Source of the DNA: Thiotrichales bacterium | GTDB lineage: Bacteria > Pseudomonadota > Gammaproteobacteria > Beggiatoales > Beggiatoaceae | Length of the DNA: 64,000 nt | Reading direction: 5' to 3' | Assembly (NCBI GenBank): GCA_016745035.1 | Contig: JADGDE010000003.1 | Span: 1-64,000, forward strand | Shown here: in pieces, positions 43,455-53,030 of the stretch | Numbering within the stretch: the stretch's first letter is position 1 | Layout: each line of letters starts with the position of its first letter | Made by a program: the position numbers and the translations under genes | Notes under the pieces: model-generated | Databases searched by the model: none | What the model was told of the DNA's origin: nothing | Seen by the model: the letters and a program-made list of their open reading frames with translations, nothing else

Positions 43455-44723
43455 ATGAATAATTCTATCTATCATTGTCACCTCCAACCCTACCAGCGCC
43501 TATTCATCTATTGGAATTTGATCGCGTGTTTGGCTTTTATGCCTTCAAGTTATGCCGATCACACACACACACCAGCATCCCAATCACACACACAGTCCCA
43601 CAATATCAAAGTTAATGATAAATACTGGTATTTTGGGATGTCTACGGCGTTAACGGGGCCAACCAGAGAATTGGGCACAGCCGTACGCGATGGGGTATTA
43701 TTGGGCTTTCATCATATGAACGATGCTGGCGGTATTCAAGGTAAACCTTTGCGTTTACAGGTGTTAGATGATGGCTATGAGCCGCACCTTGCCTTGCCCA
43801 ATGTCGAAAAATTATTAGCTGACGAGAAAATTCTCGGTATCATTGGCAATATTGGTACACCTACCAGCATTGCGGTTTTGCCTTTGATTGAAGAACATAA
43901 AATCGTGTTTTTTGCCCCGGTCTCTGGCAGTATGACCTTGCGGCGTAATTCACCTTATATCATTCATTATCGTGCCAGTTATCAAGAGGAAATGGCAGCG
44001 ATGGTCGATGCATTGGTGCAGCGTTATCAAATCAAATTGGATGAAATTGCCTTTTTTAGTCAACGTGACAGTTATGGTGATGCGGGGGTTAATGCGGGCT
44101 TTAGTGCCTTAAAGCAGCATGGACTAAGCAATAAAAATGAAATTTTGCATGTCCGTTATGAGCGCAATAGCTTGGCGGTAGAAAATGCCCTGGCTGATAT
44201 TTTGCTTGCGCCCAAATTGCCTAAGGCGATTATTATGGTTGGGGCTTATGCGCCTTGTGCTAAATTTATCCGTTTGGCGAAACAATATGGCTTAGAGGAT
44301 ACTTTATTTTTGAATGTCTCTTTTGTTGGCGGAGATTTATTGGCACGGCATCTTGGCTCCAGTGATTATGCTAAAAACGTCATCGTCACCCAAGTCGTAC
44401 CGCATTACAATGCCAATACGGCTTTAACCCAAACCTATTTGGCTGAACTTAAACGTTTTATGCCGATGAAATCCCCTTCTTTTGCCAGTTTGGAGGGCTA
44501 TATTGCTGCCCGTATTTTAGGTCTGGCTTTATTGCAACTCGATGAGCGACCTAGCCGTAATAATTTGATTCAAGCCCTAAAGAATTTAGGCGAATTTGAT
44601 ATTGGCTCTGGGCAATTGTTTCTCTCCCAGCAAGATCTACAAGCCAGCCATTCTGTTTGGGCGACGCTACTTAAAGACGGAAAAACAGCGCCGTTTTCCT
44701 GGTCTAAAGCTGAGCTAAATTGA
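43455..44723 (+). CDS. Periplasmic ligand-binding protein (branched-chain amino-acid/amide type)
   Basis: 422 residues. A signal segment to about 34, a histidine/threonine-rich stretch (HTHTPASQSHTQSH), then a Peripla_BP_6 fold: STALTGPTRELGTAVRDGVLLG, NEAG-like MNDAGGIQGKPLRL, and IGNIGTPTSIAVLPL. It begins an operon with a histidine kinase (11-base gap) rather than with ABC transporter genes, so it probably serves as an extracytoplasmic sensor for that kinase. Confidence 0.8.
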   Translation: MNNSIYHCHLQPYQRLFIYWNLIACLAFMPSSYADHTHTPASQSHTQSHNIKVNDKYWYFGMSTALTGPTRELGTAVRDGVLLGFHHMNDAGGIQGKPLRLQVLDDGYEPHLALPNVEKLLADEKILGIIGNIGTPTSIAVLPLIEEHKIVFFAPVSGSMTLRRNSPYIIHYRASYQEEMAAMVDALVQRYQIKLDEIAFFSQRDSYGDAGVNAGFSALKQHGLSNKNEILHVRYERNSLAVENALADILLAPKLPKAIIMVGAYAPCAKFIRLAKQYGLEDTLFLNVSFVGGDLLARHLGSSDYAKNVIVTQVVPHYNANTALTQTYLAELKRFMPMKSPSFASLEGYIAARILGLALLQLDERPSRNNLIQALKNLGEFDIGSGQLFLSQQDLQASHSVWATLLKDGKTAPFSWSKAELN

Positions 44724-44733
44724 GAGGCTGACA

Positions 44734-46830
44734 ATGGACTTTATGCATAATCGAAAAGTAATTTTAAGCCTGGTTTGGGGGCTGATTACTTTATCGATTG
44801 CACTAGCCAGCCTATTATTATTTAACCTCGATCGTACTTTAAATGAGTTAAATAAAGATCAAAAAAACTGGTTTTCTGAGCAGCAACAGCTCAAACATAT
44901 CAGTCAATCTTTGTGGCAATGGTATGAAATTAACTATAACCGCAGCCAGATGCAGCTCAAGCCACAGCAACAAAATAATTATGGCGAGAATACCGAACTT
45001 AATGCTGCCCGTGCTTTTGAGATTTTGGCACAAGTACCCAACAATATTGAACGGCTGAAAGCCTTTGATTTTTCCAAAACACACAGGCAAATTCAGCAGT
45101 TACAAACCCGATGGCAATCGATTCAAGATTGGCGCACCGCTTACAACTATATTTATAGCGATATTAATCAACAACACAGTTTGAAAAAAAGCCGCGCCTT
45201 ATTGCACCAGCTCCACGCGGGAATGGATATCCTGATGGGGAAAAACAAACTGCGGATTATTCGGGTATTAAAGCGTTATCAAGCCGATAAACGCTATGAA
45301 GATGCTGAGCAATTGGCGGATATGCTCTATGATTTGTTACGCCAGCAAGGGCAAGGGCTGCAAGTAGAACTCACCGAAATTGGGCGTTTGATTGAACAAA
45401 TTGCCGGGGCGCAAAATCTTGGACAGCTCCACAGCCTGCAAAATAATTCGCTAATCCCCGCCCTTGAACGGCTTAGCCGCCATATTGATAAACTGTATCA
45501 GCATCAATCTTTGGATGATTCTCTCGAAACCGTTAAGCATTTTTACGGTGATGAACACGTATTTATTCCTGAAATTATTAGCCAAAAGAGTTTGACGCAA
45601 TTAAAACAAAGTTTATTTGGGCAAGGTTATTATTTTGATGAGCAAGAACAGCAATTATATTTGGGTGAATACATCGCTGATCCGGGTCTCATTCACCGTT
45701 ATCAATGGTGGATTAAATTAGGGCAACAACGGCTAAAACTTGAACAAGAAATGGAAACCGCCTTTACTGCCTTAGAAAAACAATTACAACAACTCAATCA
45801 TGAAGTCCATGCTACCGAGGGGCAAACCATTGATAAAGTCAACGCCACACTGGGGCTGGTTTGGTATAAAAATTTGTATTTGTGGCTTGGCAGTTTGGTG
45901 ATTTTCTTATTACTGGGGGGCGCAATCATTTTCAGTGTCCATCAACAAATGATTATTATCGAAACGGCGCATAAAATTGCTAAAGAAAACATGCAAGCAC
46001 GAAATCAATTTGTCGCCAATATGAGCCATGAGCTACGCACGCCGCTTAATGCCGTAATTGGCTATAGTGAGATTTTAATCGAAGATGCCAATGATGCTGA
46101 GGAAGAAGAACAACTGCCCGATTTATATAAAATTCACGATGCGGGACAATATTTACTCCACCTTGTCGATGAGGTGTTGGACTTATCTAAACTCGATGCT
46201 GAAAAAATGGATATTCGTTGGGAGCTTATCGACTTAAAAGCCCTGCTGAAGCAATTAAAACACACCATTGCCCCGGTTTTAGAAAAAAATGCCAACCAAT
46301 ATCAGCAATACTGTGATCCGCAGTTATTATATTTGCGCGTCGATTTAGAAAAACTCCGGCATATTTTGCTCAATTTGCTTAGCAATGCTTGTAAATTCAC
46401 CGAACAAGGTCAGGTATTTGTTTGCATTAGTCGCCAAGACGGTGAGATTGTATTTGAAGTCGCTGACAGTGGTATTGGTATCCCTGAGGACAAACGCGAA
46501 CATATTTTCATTCCCTTTAGCCAAGCCGATAACTCCAGCACCCGTGAATACGATGGCACGGGCTTAGGGCTGACCATTTGCCGTGAGTTTGTCGAGTTAA
46601 TGGGTGGGCGGATTCATGTTGATAGCAGTGAACAAGTTGGCAGTGTGTTTGCCGCCTCTTTCCCCGAAAACATCCTGATTTTTGATTATGAGCAGCATTG
46701 CAGTCATTATCAGGCTTTGGAAGAGGCTTTAGATCCCCACAATGTCTCTGTCTGTGAACATTGCGAAACCCTTGGCAGCCATGCACAAACGGGCTGCCCT
46801 CATTTACAATCCCTGAACCGAAATACTTAG
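44734..46830 (+). CDS. Membrane sensor histidine kinase
   Basis: 698 residues. Membrane segments at about 9-30 and 383-405 enclose a roughly 350-residue periplasmic, mainly helical domain. Then HisKA with the phospho-accepting His near 432 (ANMSHELRTPLNAVIGYS), and HATPase motifs NLLSNACKF, DSGIGIPEDKRE, TGLGLTICREF. The C-terminal 45 residues add a cysteine/histidine-rich tail (CSHYQ, CEHCETLGSHAQTGCPH). There is no receiver domain and no response regulator next to it. Partner input is probably the upstream binding protein. Confidence 0.88.
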   Translation: MDFMHNRKVILSLVWGLITLSIALASLLLFNLDRTLNELNKDQKNWFSEQQQLKHISQSLWQWYEINYNRSQMQLKPQQQNNYGENTELNAARAFEILAQVPNNIERLKAFDFSKTHRQIQQLQTRWQSIQDWRTAYNYIYSDINQQHSLKKSRALLHQLHAGMDILMGKNKLRIIRVLKRYQADKRYEDAEQLADMLYDLLRQQGQGLQVELTEIGRLIEQIAGAQNLGQLHSLQNNSLIPALERLSRHIDKLYQHQSLDDSLETVKHFYGDEHVFIPEIISQKSLTQLKQSLFGQGYYFDEQEQQLYLGEYIADPGLIHRYQWWIKLGQQRLKLEQEMETAFTALEKQLQQLNHEVHATEGQTIDKVNATLGLVWYKNLYLWLGSLVIFLLLGGAIIFSVHQQMIIIETAHKIAKENMQARNQFVANMSHELRTPLNAVIGYSEILIEDANDAEEEEQLPDLYKIHDAGQYLLHLVDEVLDLSKLDAEKMDIRWELIDLKALLKQLKHTIAPVLEKNANQYQQYCDPQLLYLRVDLEKLRHILLNLLSNACKFTEQGQVFVCISRQDGEIVFEVADSGIGIPEDKREHIFIPFSQADNSSTREYDGTGLGLTICREFVELMGGRIHVDSSEQVGSVFAASFPENILIFDYEQHCSHYQALEEALDPHNVSVCEHCETLGSHAQTGCPHLQSLNRNT

Positions 46831-46839
46831 GACACGTCC

Positions 46840-48684
46840 ATGAAACTAAGTCATTATTTCATTTTTGCATTATGGCTATACAGTCCCTTGAGTTGGGCTT
46901 ATCAAGTCGAAGAGGGACAAATCCTCAATGATAAGACCGAGCAAATCCAACTCCGTGGGGTTAATTGGTTTGGGTTCGAGACTGAAAACTATGTCGCTCA
47001 TGGTTTATGGGCGCGCTCATGGTCAGATATGATCGCACAAATGCAAACGCTAGGCTTTAATGCTGTGCGCTTACCGTTTTGTCCTGCGACGCTCAAAGGA
47101 CAAACCCCAAATAGCATTGATTACAGTAAAAATCCCGATTTAGAGGGCTTAAACAGCCTTGAAATTTTAGACAAGGTCATGGCTGAATTTGAACGCCAGC
47201 AAATCTATGTGTTGCTCGACCATCATCGCCCCGATTGCAAAGCCATCAGTGAATTATGGTATACCGACAGTTATAGCGAAGCTGACTGGATTGAAGACCT
47301 GAATTTTATCGTCAAGCGTTATGCTAACAACCCTTATTTACTCGGCATTGATTTAAAAAACGAACCCCACGGCAAAGCCACTTGGGGCACAAATGATAAT
47401 ACTGATTGGCGACGAGCGGCTGAGCGCGCTGCCAGTAGTCTCATGCAACATAACGATAAGATTTTATTTTTTGTTGAAGGCGTGGGTGAAAACCCCGATT
47501 GCAGCAGTGACACGGCTCACTGGTGGGGCGGTAATCTCGAACCCATGCGTTGCTATCCTTTGGCGATTCCTAAAAACCGTCTGGTGCTGAGTCCGCATGT
47601 CTACGGTCCGGATGTTTTTGCCCAAGATTATTTCAATCAGCCTGACTTCCCTATCAATATGCCCGCGATTTGGGATCAACATTTTGGTTTTTTACTGGAA
47701 CAGGGCTATGCGGTTATTTTTGGCGAATTTGGTGGGCGTTATGGGCATGGTGGCAAGCCAGAAGACGTAACATGGCAAAATGCTTTGGTAGCGTATATGC
47801 GCGACAAAGGCATGGCGAATTATTTTTATTGGTCATGGAATCCCAATAGCGGCGATACCGGCGGCATTTTGCAAGATGATTGGTACAGCGTCTGGGATGA
47901 CAAAGTCAAACTCTTACAAACATTGCAAATGACCGACGATATAAGCCCAACGCCGACGGCAACGGATGGTAACAATGATGGGACGACGGATAATCCCCCA
48001 GCAACTACGCCAGCCCCCGTGGATGATGACACTAACAACGGTACAACAACCAATATTCCGCCGACAACGGATAAGCCCGCGCCTGTGAGCATTAGCAGCG
48101 CCAACCAAGCGTGCGAATTAAGCTACGTGATTGATAGCCAATGGCAAACCGGAGCGGTGGTGCGCTTTACAGTCAATAATCACAGCGATAAACCTTTGTA
48201 TGCTTGGCAAGTTCAGTGGCAACTGGACGAGGCTAGCCGTATTACTGATTTTTGGAGTGTAGACTTAAATCGCCAAGGCACGGCCGTCACGGCTCTGCCT
48301 TTGGATTGGAATCAACAAATTCCACCTCAGCAAGCGACCCAGTTTGGAATGAAAATCGAAGGCGATGCCATCAGCTTTCCTGAAGGTTTGCAGCTTAACG
48401 CCCCCCTATGTGACGGGACTCAAATCGCTCCTAAAAACAATGAGAATAATGCCGATTATGTTGCAGGCTACCAAGCCGGTATCGCTCATTGCCAGCAAAA
48501 CCCAGCCGCTTGTGGTCTTGCGGGGCAATTTGACGATCAAAGCGGCGGGTTATTTGTGCCACAAATTCAAATCCCCGGCAGTCGCTGGCGTGCGCAACTA
48601 AAATACACTCCGGTGGAGCGTTGTGCCGATGACAGTAATGCAATTTTATTTCAGGTTTTTCAATTAAGCCCTCTCACCGAATAA
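46840..48684 (+). CDS. Secreted GH5 cellulase with CBM2 module
   Basis: 614 residues. Signal peptide to about 20. GH5 catalytic domain at 22-365: [19 protein letters not shown], the acid/base DLKNEPHG (E about 175) and the nucleophile [10 protein letters not shown] (E about 295). A Thr/Pro/Asp linker at about 370-420 precedes a cellulose-binding CBM2 ([30 protein letters not shown]). The last 85 residues ([17 protein letters not shown], then VPQIQIPG) are an unassigned C-terminal part. Predicted endo-beta-1,4-glucanase. Confidence 0.9.
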   Translation: MKLSHYFIFALWLYSPLSWAYQVEEGQILNDKTEQIQLRGVNWFGFETENYVAHGLWARSWSDMIAQMQTLGFNAVRLPFCPATLKGQTPNSIDYSKNPDLEGLNSLEILDKVMAEFERQQIYVLLDHHRPDCKAISELWYTDSYSEADWIEDLNFIVKRYANNPYLLGIDLKNEPHGKATWGTNDNTDWRRAAERAASSLMQHNDKILFFVEGVGENPDCSSDTAHWWGGNLEPMRCYPLAIPKNRLVLSPHVYGPDVFAQDYFNQPDFPINMPAIWDQHFGFLLEQGYAVIFGEFGGRYGHGGKPEDVTWQNALVAYMRDKGMANYFYWSWNPNSGDTGGILQDDWYSVWDDKVKLLQTLQMTDDISPTPTATDGNNDGTTDNPPATTPAPVDDDTNNGTTTNIPPTTDKPAPVSISSANQACELSYVIDSQWQTGAVVRFTVNNHSDKPLYAWQVQWQLDEASRITDFWSVDLNRQGTAVTALPLDWNQQIPPQQATQFGMKIEGDAISFPEGLQLNAPLCDGTQIAPKNNENNADYVAGYQAGIAHCQQNPAACGLAGQFDDQSGGLFVPQIQIPGSRWRAQLKYTPVERCADDSNAILFQVFQLSPLTE

Positions 48685-48700
48685 GGACACACACCGCATA

Positions 48701-49831
48701 ATGAACGCAAGGCAAGGCGTGGCTAAGACACGCCGCTGGATTATTAAAATTGGCAGTGCCCTGATTACCGATGATGGGCGTGGTTTGGACAAAGTCGCGA
48801 TCCAAAATTGGGTCGCACAAATGGCAAAGCTACGCCAACAAGGCATAGAACTGGTCTTAGTCTCCTCGGGGGCAGTCGCCGAGGGTATCCAGCGTTTGGG
48901 CTGGCAACAGCGCCCCAAGGCTTTATATCAACTGCAAGCGGCAGCAGCAGTGGGGCAAATGGGCGTGGTGCAAGCCTATGAAAACAGCTTCAAACAACAC
49001 GGCTTACACACTGCGCAAATTTTGCTCACCCACGAGGACATGAGCAACCGCACTCGCTACCTCAATGCCCGCAGCACCTTGTGTCAGCTCTTAAGCCTTG
49101 GCGTTGTCCCTGTCGTGAATGAAAACGACACGGTGGCAACCGATGAAATTCGTTTTGGCGATAACGACAGCCTAGGCGGTTTGGTGGCAAACTTGGTCGA
49201 GGCGGAACTCTTGGTCATTCTTACCGACCAACAAGGCTTATATGACAGCGATCCGCGCCAAAACCCCGAGGCACAACTGGTCAGCCTTGGGCGTGCTGGC
49301 GATCCTAAACTCAGCGCGATGGCAAGTGATAGTAAAGGTATTTTAGGGCGCGGTGGAATGCAAACCAAACTCCGCGCCGCCGAGTTGGCTGCTCATTCAG
49401 GCGCAAGCACATGGATAGCTTACGGGCGCGAGCCTGATGTGTTATTACGCATTGCCGCCGCTGAGGAATTCGGTACGTTACTAAGCCCACAACAACTGCC
49501 CAGCACGGCACGAAAACGTTGGCTATTATCGCATTTGAATGTCAAAGGACAGCTACAACTGGATAAAGGTGCGGTCAGTTGTTTACAACATGAAGGCGCA
49601 AGTTTACTCGCTGTTGGGGTGAAAAAAGTCCAAGGAGACTTTAACCGCGGCGAAGTGGTTTGTTGTGTTGATGAGAAGGGGGAAGAAATTGCGCGTGGGC
49701 TGATTAATTACAGCGCCGAGGAAACGGGACGTATTGCTGGCAAAAGCAGCCAAGCGATTTTTGATATGCTCGGTTATGTCGATGAGCCAGAGTTGATTCA
49801 TCGGGATAATTTGGTGTTGCTCAAGCCTTAA
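48701..49831 (+). CDS. proB: Glutamate 5-kinase
   Basis: 376 residues. Amino-acid kinase domain: [65 protein letters not shown]-like [18 protein letters not shown] domain follows at about 280-370 ([23 protein letters not shown]). It phosphorylates glutamate, the first step in proline synthesis. proA is not next to it. Confidence 0.96.
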   Translation: MNARQGVAKTRRWIIKIGSALITDDGRGLDKVAIQNWVAQMAKLRQQGIELVLVSSGAVAEGIQRLGWQQRPKALYQLQAAAAVGQMGVVQAYENSFKQHGLHTAQILLTHEDMSNRTRYLNARSTLCQLLSLGVVPVVNENDTVATDEIRFGDNDSLGGLVANLVEAELLVILTDQQGLYDSDPRQNPEAQLVSLGRAGDPKLSAMASDSKGILGRGGMQTKLRAAELAAHSGASTWIAYGREPDVLLRIAAAEEFGTLLSPQQLPSTARKRWLLSHLNVKGQLQLDKGAVSCLQHEGASLLAVGVKKVQGDFNRGEVVCCVDEKGEEIARGLINYSAEETGRIAGKSSQAIFDMLGYVDEPELIHRDNLVLLKP

Positions 49832-49926
49832 GGTCGCACGATTTAACTGTTTTTAATCATCGTGCCGCATCTATCGGCTACTCAGTAGCCGAAATCGCTC
49901 TGGCTTGTAGTTGTTTCCGCAAAGCC

Positions 49927-50334
49927 TTATCTTCCAAGTTTTTGAAACAACCACATTCCGCCTTCATGGTAGAAGAATATGGCTTTTTTACCTGCTTCGA
50001 TGGAAAATATACCATCTTCATAATAACCAAGCGTAAATGCTTCTTCAATTTTCACATAAATAGGTTGCTCTTGAAAATCCCAATAAATGCCTTGCGTTTC
50101 CTTAGGTAAGATTGATTCATCTTTAATTTCTTTGGCAAAATTAAAATCAAGCAAATGCTCTAATTTATGACTGTCTCTATAAGCTCTTTTAGATTGTTTT
50201 TGTGCTAAATAAATCCAGTGTTTATTTCTTTGTTTGGGCATAAATGCTTTAAAAAAGCTTAACAAATGAAGATCGGCTATTGCTTTTTTACATGGTTTGG
50301 CTTGGTCGTAAATCTCGTATCTGTCCATTTTCAT
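49927..50334 (-). CDS. Hypothetical protein, third gene of the SPFH operon
   Basis: 135 residues, rich in Lys and aromatic residues (KHWIYLAQKQSKRAY, KAIFFYHEGGMWLFQKL). No signal peptide or membrane segment. I recognise no family. It starts six bases after the NAD-kinase-like gene stops, on the same strand, so co-transcription is very likely. Confidence 0.65.
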   Translation of the reverse strand: MKMDRYEIYDQAKPCKKAIADLHLLSFFKAFMPKQRNKHWIYLAQKQSKRAYRDSHKLEHLLDFNFAKEIKDESILPKETQGIYWDFQEQPIYVKIEEAFTLGYYEDGIFSIEAGKKAIFFYHEGGMWLFQKLGR

Positions 50335-50340
50335 AGAAAA

Positions 50341-51270
50341 TTATTGGTGCTTATTTAAAACAATTTTTGCCGTTTCTTTAGCGATGCCAATGCGGGCAAT
50401 CGAGCCACTGTTAAAGCGTAAAAAATCAGCTTCAATCCCATCACTGAAAATAATGCCGCTGTTGGGCATCAAGGACTCGATGGTGAGTTTGTGCTGGTTT
50501 TTAATAATGCCGGCGACGATTTGTGTTTGCGTCACTTGGCTTTGAAATGGCTCTCTGACCGCAAACACCAATTCATTGTGTTTCAATCTGAGTCTTTTCG
50601 GTTTGAGGTCTTTTTCAAACAAGCCCGTAACCCCATAAGCCATATTAAAAACCGAACTGAGCCAGCCTGTCGATCCGGCTTTGGTGGAAACAATCAGACC
50701 GCTGGAAGAATGCTCTTCGCTCTGCTCTTGAAAGGAGATTTTATAACGGGCGGAAATATGCGAGCTAGGGCCGATAAACAAGTCATTAAAGGCCAATAAT
50801 CGTTGTCCATCATTGAGCTTGGCTTCGGCAAATTGCATTTTCTCACAGGCATAATCATTTGCCATCACTTGCTCAATGCCTTGGATAAAATCAGTGCTGT
50901 CAAAAGGTAACAAGACCCCATCATAGCGCTGTTTATCAGGATTGACCGCCACAATCGGGACATTGTTGGCGTATTTAGCCGTATTGGCAACCAGCCCATC
51001 TTGCCCGATAACAACAATCAGGTTTTTTTCGCTGAAAATAAAAGAGGGGACATAGGTGCGGTCAACGATTTTATATTTAATCAGCTTTGAGAGTTGCGAT
51101 TGCAGTGAGTTTAATGACGCATAAAAAATTTCATGTTCTAGCTCATAGTCGGCAAAATTGCCGCCCAAACTTTCAATATAAAACTTAGCCTGCGACTTGG
51201 TATTAAAACGCTGAATGAGTGACTCAAGTCGGGTTTGGTTTTTTACAATAATGGCATATTCTATGCTCAT
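50341..51270 (-). CDS. NAD-kinase-like protein
   Basis: 309 residues. An N-terminal helical part, then NAD-kinase-type motifs: VVIGQDGLVANTAKY (the GGDGT motif altered to GQDG at 89-92), VNPDK, FNDLFIGPSSHISARY (NE/D motif), and GLIVSTKAGSTGW (nucleotide-binding loop at 190-203). The core acidic residue is kept but the first glycine motif is changed, so it may phosphorylate or sense NAD-type nucleotides differently. ATG overlaps the SPFH stop by four bases. Confidence 0.75.
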   Translation of the reverse strand: MSIEYAIIVKNQTRLESLIQRFNTKSQAKFYIESLGGNFADYELEHEIFYASLNSLQSQLSKLIKYKIVDRTYVPSFIFSEKNLIVVIGQDGLVANTAKYANNVPIVAVNPDKQRYDGVLLPFDSTDFIQGIEQVMANDYACEKMQFAEAKLNDGQRLLAFNDLFIGPSSHISARYKISFQEQSEEHSSSGLIVSTKAGSTGWLSSVFNMAYGVTGLFEKDLKPKRLRLKHNELVFAVREPFQSQVTQTQIVAGIIKNQHKLTIESLMPNSGIIFSDGIEADFLRFNSGSIARIGIAKETAKIVLNKHQ

Positions 51271-52289
51271 TTTCGGCGCGGTTTATTGTGGTTTAACATC
51301 GAGTCTAGCAAATCAGGGCTGATGTTTAAGTTACCAATTTTATCGGCATTTTCTGCCAATTCCCGAAAGGCCAAAGAAATATTAAATTTAGCATCGGCAT
51401 TATTATTTAAGGCGGTGAGTAATTTCCAATCAATGTCTTTATAAGGTGCTAACTGGGTTTCAATGACAAAGCCTTGGGTTTCGGCTTCTTGTTTATCGTT
51501 GGCAGTTTTTTTCTCAATGAGTTTTGCCCGTTGCTCCTCAACCGCAATATCGGCTTCAAGCTGCATCTCTCTGAGCTTTCTATCGTTTTCTGCCTGTTGA
51601 ATATCAGTTTCCATTTTCTTTTCGGCAATTTGTTTTTGCTTCTCTTCAATAGCGATTTCTGTGTTAAGTTCGGATTCTTGAATCATTCGCTCTTGTTCGA
51701 CCGCAAAGTTTCTGCGTTCATAAATGGCTAAATCGGCTTCTTGTTGCAGTTTTTCGCGGGTTTCGGTTTCCAGCGCCCGTGCCATTTCAGGGCTGGCGGT
51801 GATAGCGAGAATATTGGCTCCTAATATTTCGATACCCAACAAATTAATCGCCGCAGAGGCTTTTAATCCCTCTAAAATTTGTGCTTCAATATTTTTAGCC
51901 GAGCGAATAGCCTCTTTGAGTGTTATTTCATGAATATAAGACGAGGTGGCGGTTTGAGCTTCGTTGATAATGCGTTGATTCAAGTTTTCAATGTCATTTT
52001 TTTTATAATTACCCTTATCATCAAGGGTAAAATCGAGCACATCAGCCAACATTTTTGGTTGGCTGATTTTATAACTGATTTGCCCTTGAATGGAGACAGT
52101 TTGATAATCTTGGCTCGATTCATTGAAAATAAAGGGCAAATCATTACTGCCCATCGGGATGGCGACAATCGAGCTATTAGGGGCAAAATAAAAGAATGAC
52201 AAGCCCCGATCTTCTCTTTTAATCACGCCATTTTTAAAATGCATGACATAGGTCATCGCGTCGAATTTGATGTGTTTAATGCCGAGCAT
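51267..52289 (-). CDS. SPFH/Band 7 domain protein
   Basis: 340 residues. An SPFH domain at about 15-180 (DLPFIFNESSQDYQTVSIQGQISYKI, ITLKEAIRSAKNIEAQIL, GIEILGANILAITASPEMARALE) and a long charged coiled coil at about 175-285. No N-terminal membrane segment is seen, unlike most stomatins. SPFH proteins build cage-like membrane scaffolds. It is first gene of a three-gene operon with a NAD-kinase-like and a 135-residue protein. Confidence 0.85.
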   Translation of the reverse strand: MLGIKHIKFDAMTYVMHFKNGVIKREDRGLSFFYFAPNSSIVAIPMGSNDLPFIFNESSQDYQTVSIQGQISYKISQPKMLADVLDFTLDDKGNYKKNDIENLNQRIINEAQTATSSYIHEITLKEAIRSAKNIEAQILEGLKASAAINLLGIEILGANILAITASPEMARALETETREKLQQEADLAIYERRNFAVEQERMIQESELNTEIAIEEKQKQIAEKKMETDIQQAENDRKLREMQLEADIAVEEQRAKLIEKKTANDKQEAETQGFVIETQLAPYKDIDWKLLTALNNNADAKFNISLAFRELAENADKIGNLNISPDLLDSMLNHNKPRRK

Positions 52290-52321
52290 GATTTTGATTC
52301 CTTATTTTATCGGACAGATAA

Positions 52322-52397
52322 CTGATGTTACGCACTAAGCCGTTATCACAATAGTGTGATTTTCCACCTGCCTAGTGAAGCCTTTGCGTAACATCAG
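52322..52397 (+). mobile_element. MITE, internally deleted copy 3, with target duplication
   Basis: CTGATGTTACGCACTAAGCC at left and GCCTTTGCGTAACATCAG at right, only 76 bases. A 7-base direct repeat CAGATAA flanks it exactly (52315-52321 and 52398-52404). Middle sequence ATTTTCCACCTGCCTAGTG equals part of the full copies; the TTTAGCCGTGG block is missing. Confidence 0.8.
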
Positions 52398-52604
52398 CAG
52401 ATAAGTTTACGCCATCTGCCATGTCGAAGCCCTGAAATGTAGGATATGTGAACAGTTTTTAGGTCGTATAATTCCTACAAGCCATTAAAGTTCATGTGAA
52501 TCAACAAATTATACTGATTAGTTCATTTTAAACCAAACGATAAAAAGAACCATATACTTTGCAAGTAATTGATTTTTTAAAAGCTTAAATTTTAAAAAAT
52601 GTAG

Positions 52605-52734
52605 CTGATGTTACACATTAAGCCAGTTTTTGCCTCAATGTAGTGATTTTCTACCTGCCTAGTGGTATTTAGCCGTGGAGCAATGGTGGTTTTTTTGCCT
52701 TTTGGGGCATTGAGAAGCCTTTGCGTAACATCAG
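52605..52734 (+). mobile_element. MITE, full-length copy 4, with target duplication
   Basis: 130 bases, CTGATGTTACACA to TGCGTAACATCAG, with direct repeat AAATGTA at 52597-52603 and 52735-52741. Aligned with the reverse complement of 20303-20433, blocks GTGATTTTCTACCTGCCTAG and TTTAGCCGTGGAGCAATG match with scattered differences. No ORF. Confidence 0.8.
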
Positions 52735-53030
52735 AAATGTAATAATTTTGGGAAAGCCGCGCAGAAAATTTTCTAGGTGCTTAAATTGATATTAAAAGAC
52801 ATTAATGTGTTTTGTAAAATAATTTTATCAATGTATTTCACCTCAGGGAAAATTTCATGTTAAGCTAAACGATTAGAAAGGCTTTAAAAAAAACTAATTA
52901 CTAAGCAAATAGAATAACTAAACATTAATATTCTTAGCTAGTTAATTATATTTGCAGCTAAATTTGGTGAAATAAAGCCTCATTCCCCCACATTAAAACC
53001 CTTTTGCATTTCTGAGAGGAGATCAAGAAA
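52735..53030. other. AT-rich upstream region of the sulfatase gene
   Basis: About 290 bases with no ORF. It has short palindromes (GAAAATTTTC) and ends in the ribosome site GAGAGGAGATCAAGAAA. Together with 52290-52604 this makes a 741-base non-coding region occupied mainly by two MITEs; I see no clear promoter motif. Confidence 0.5.
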
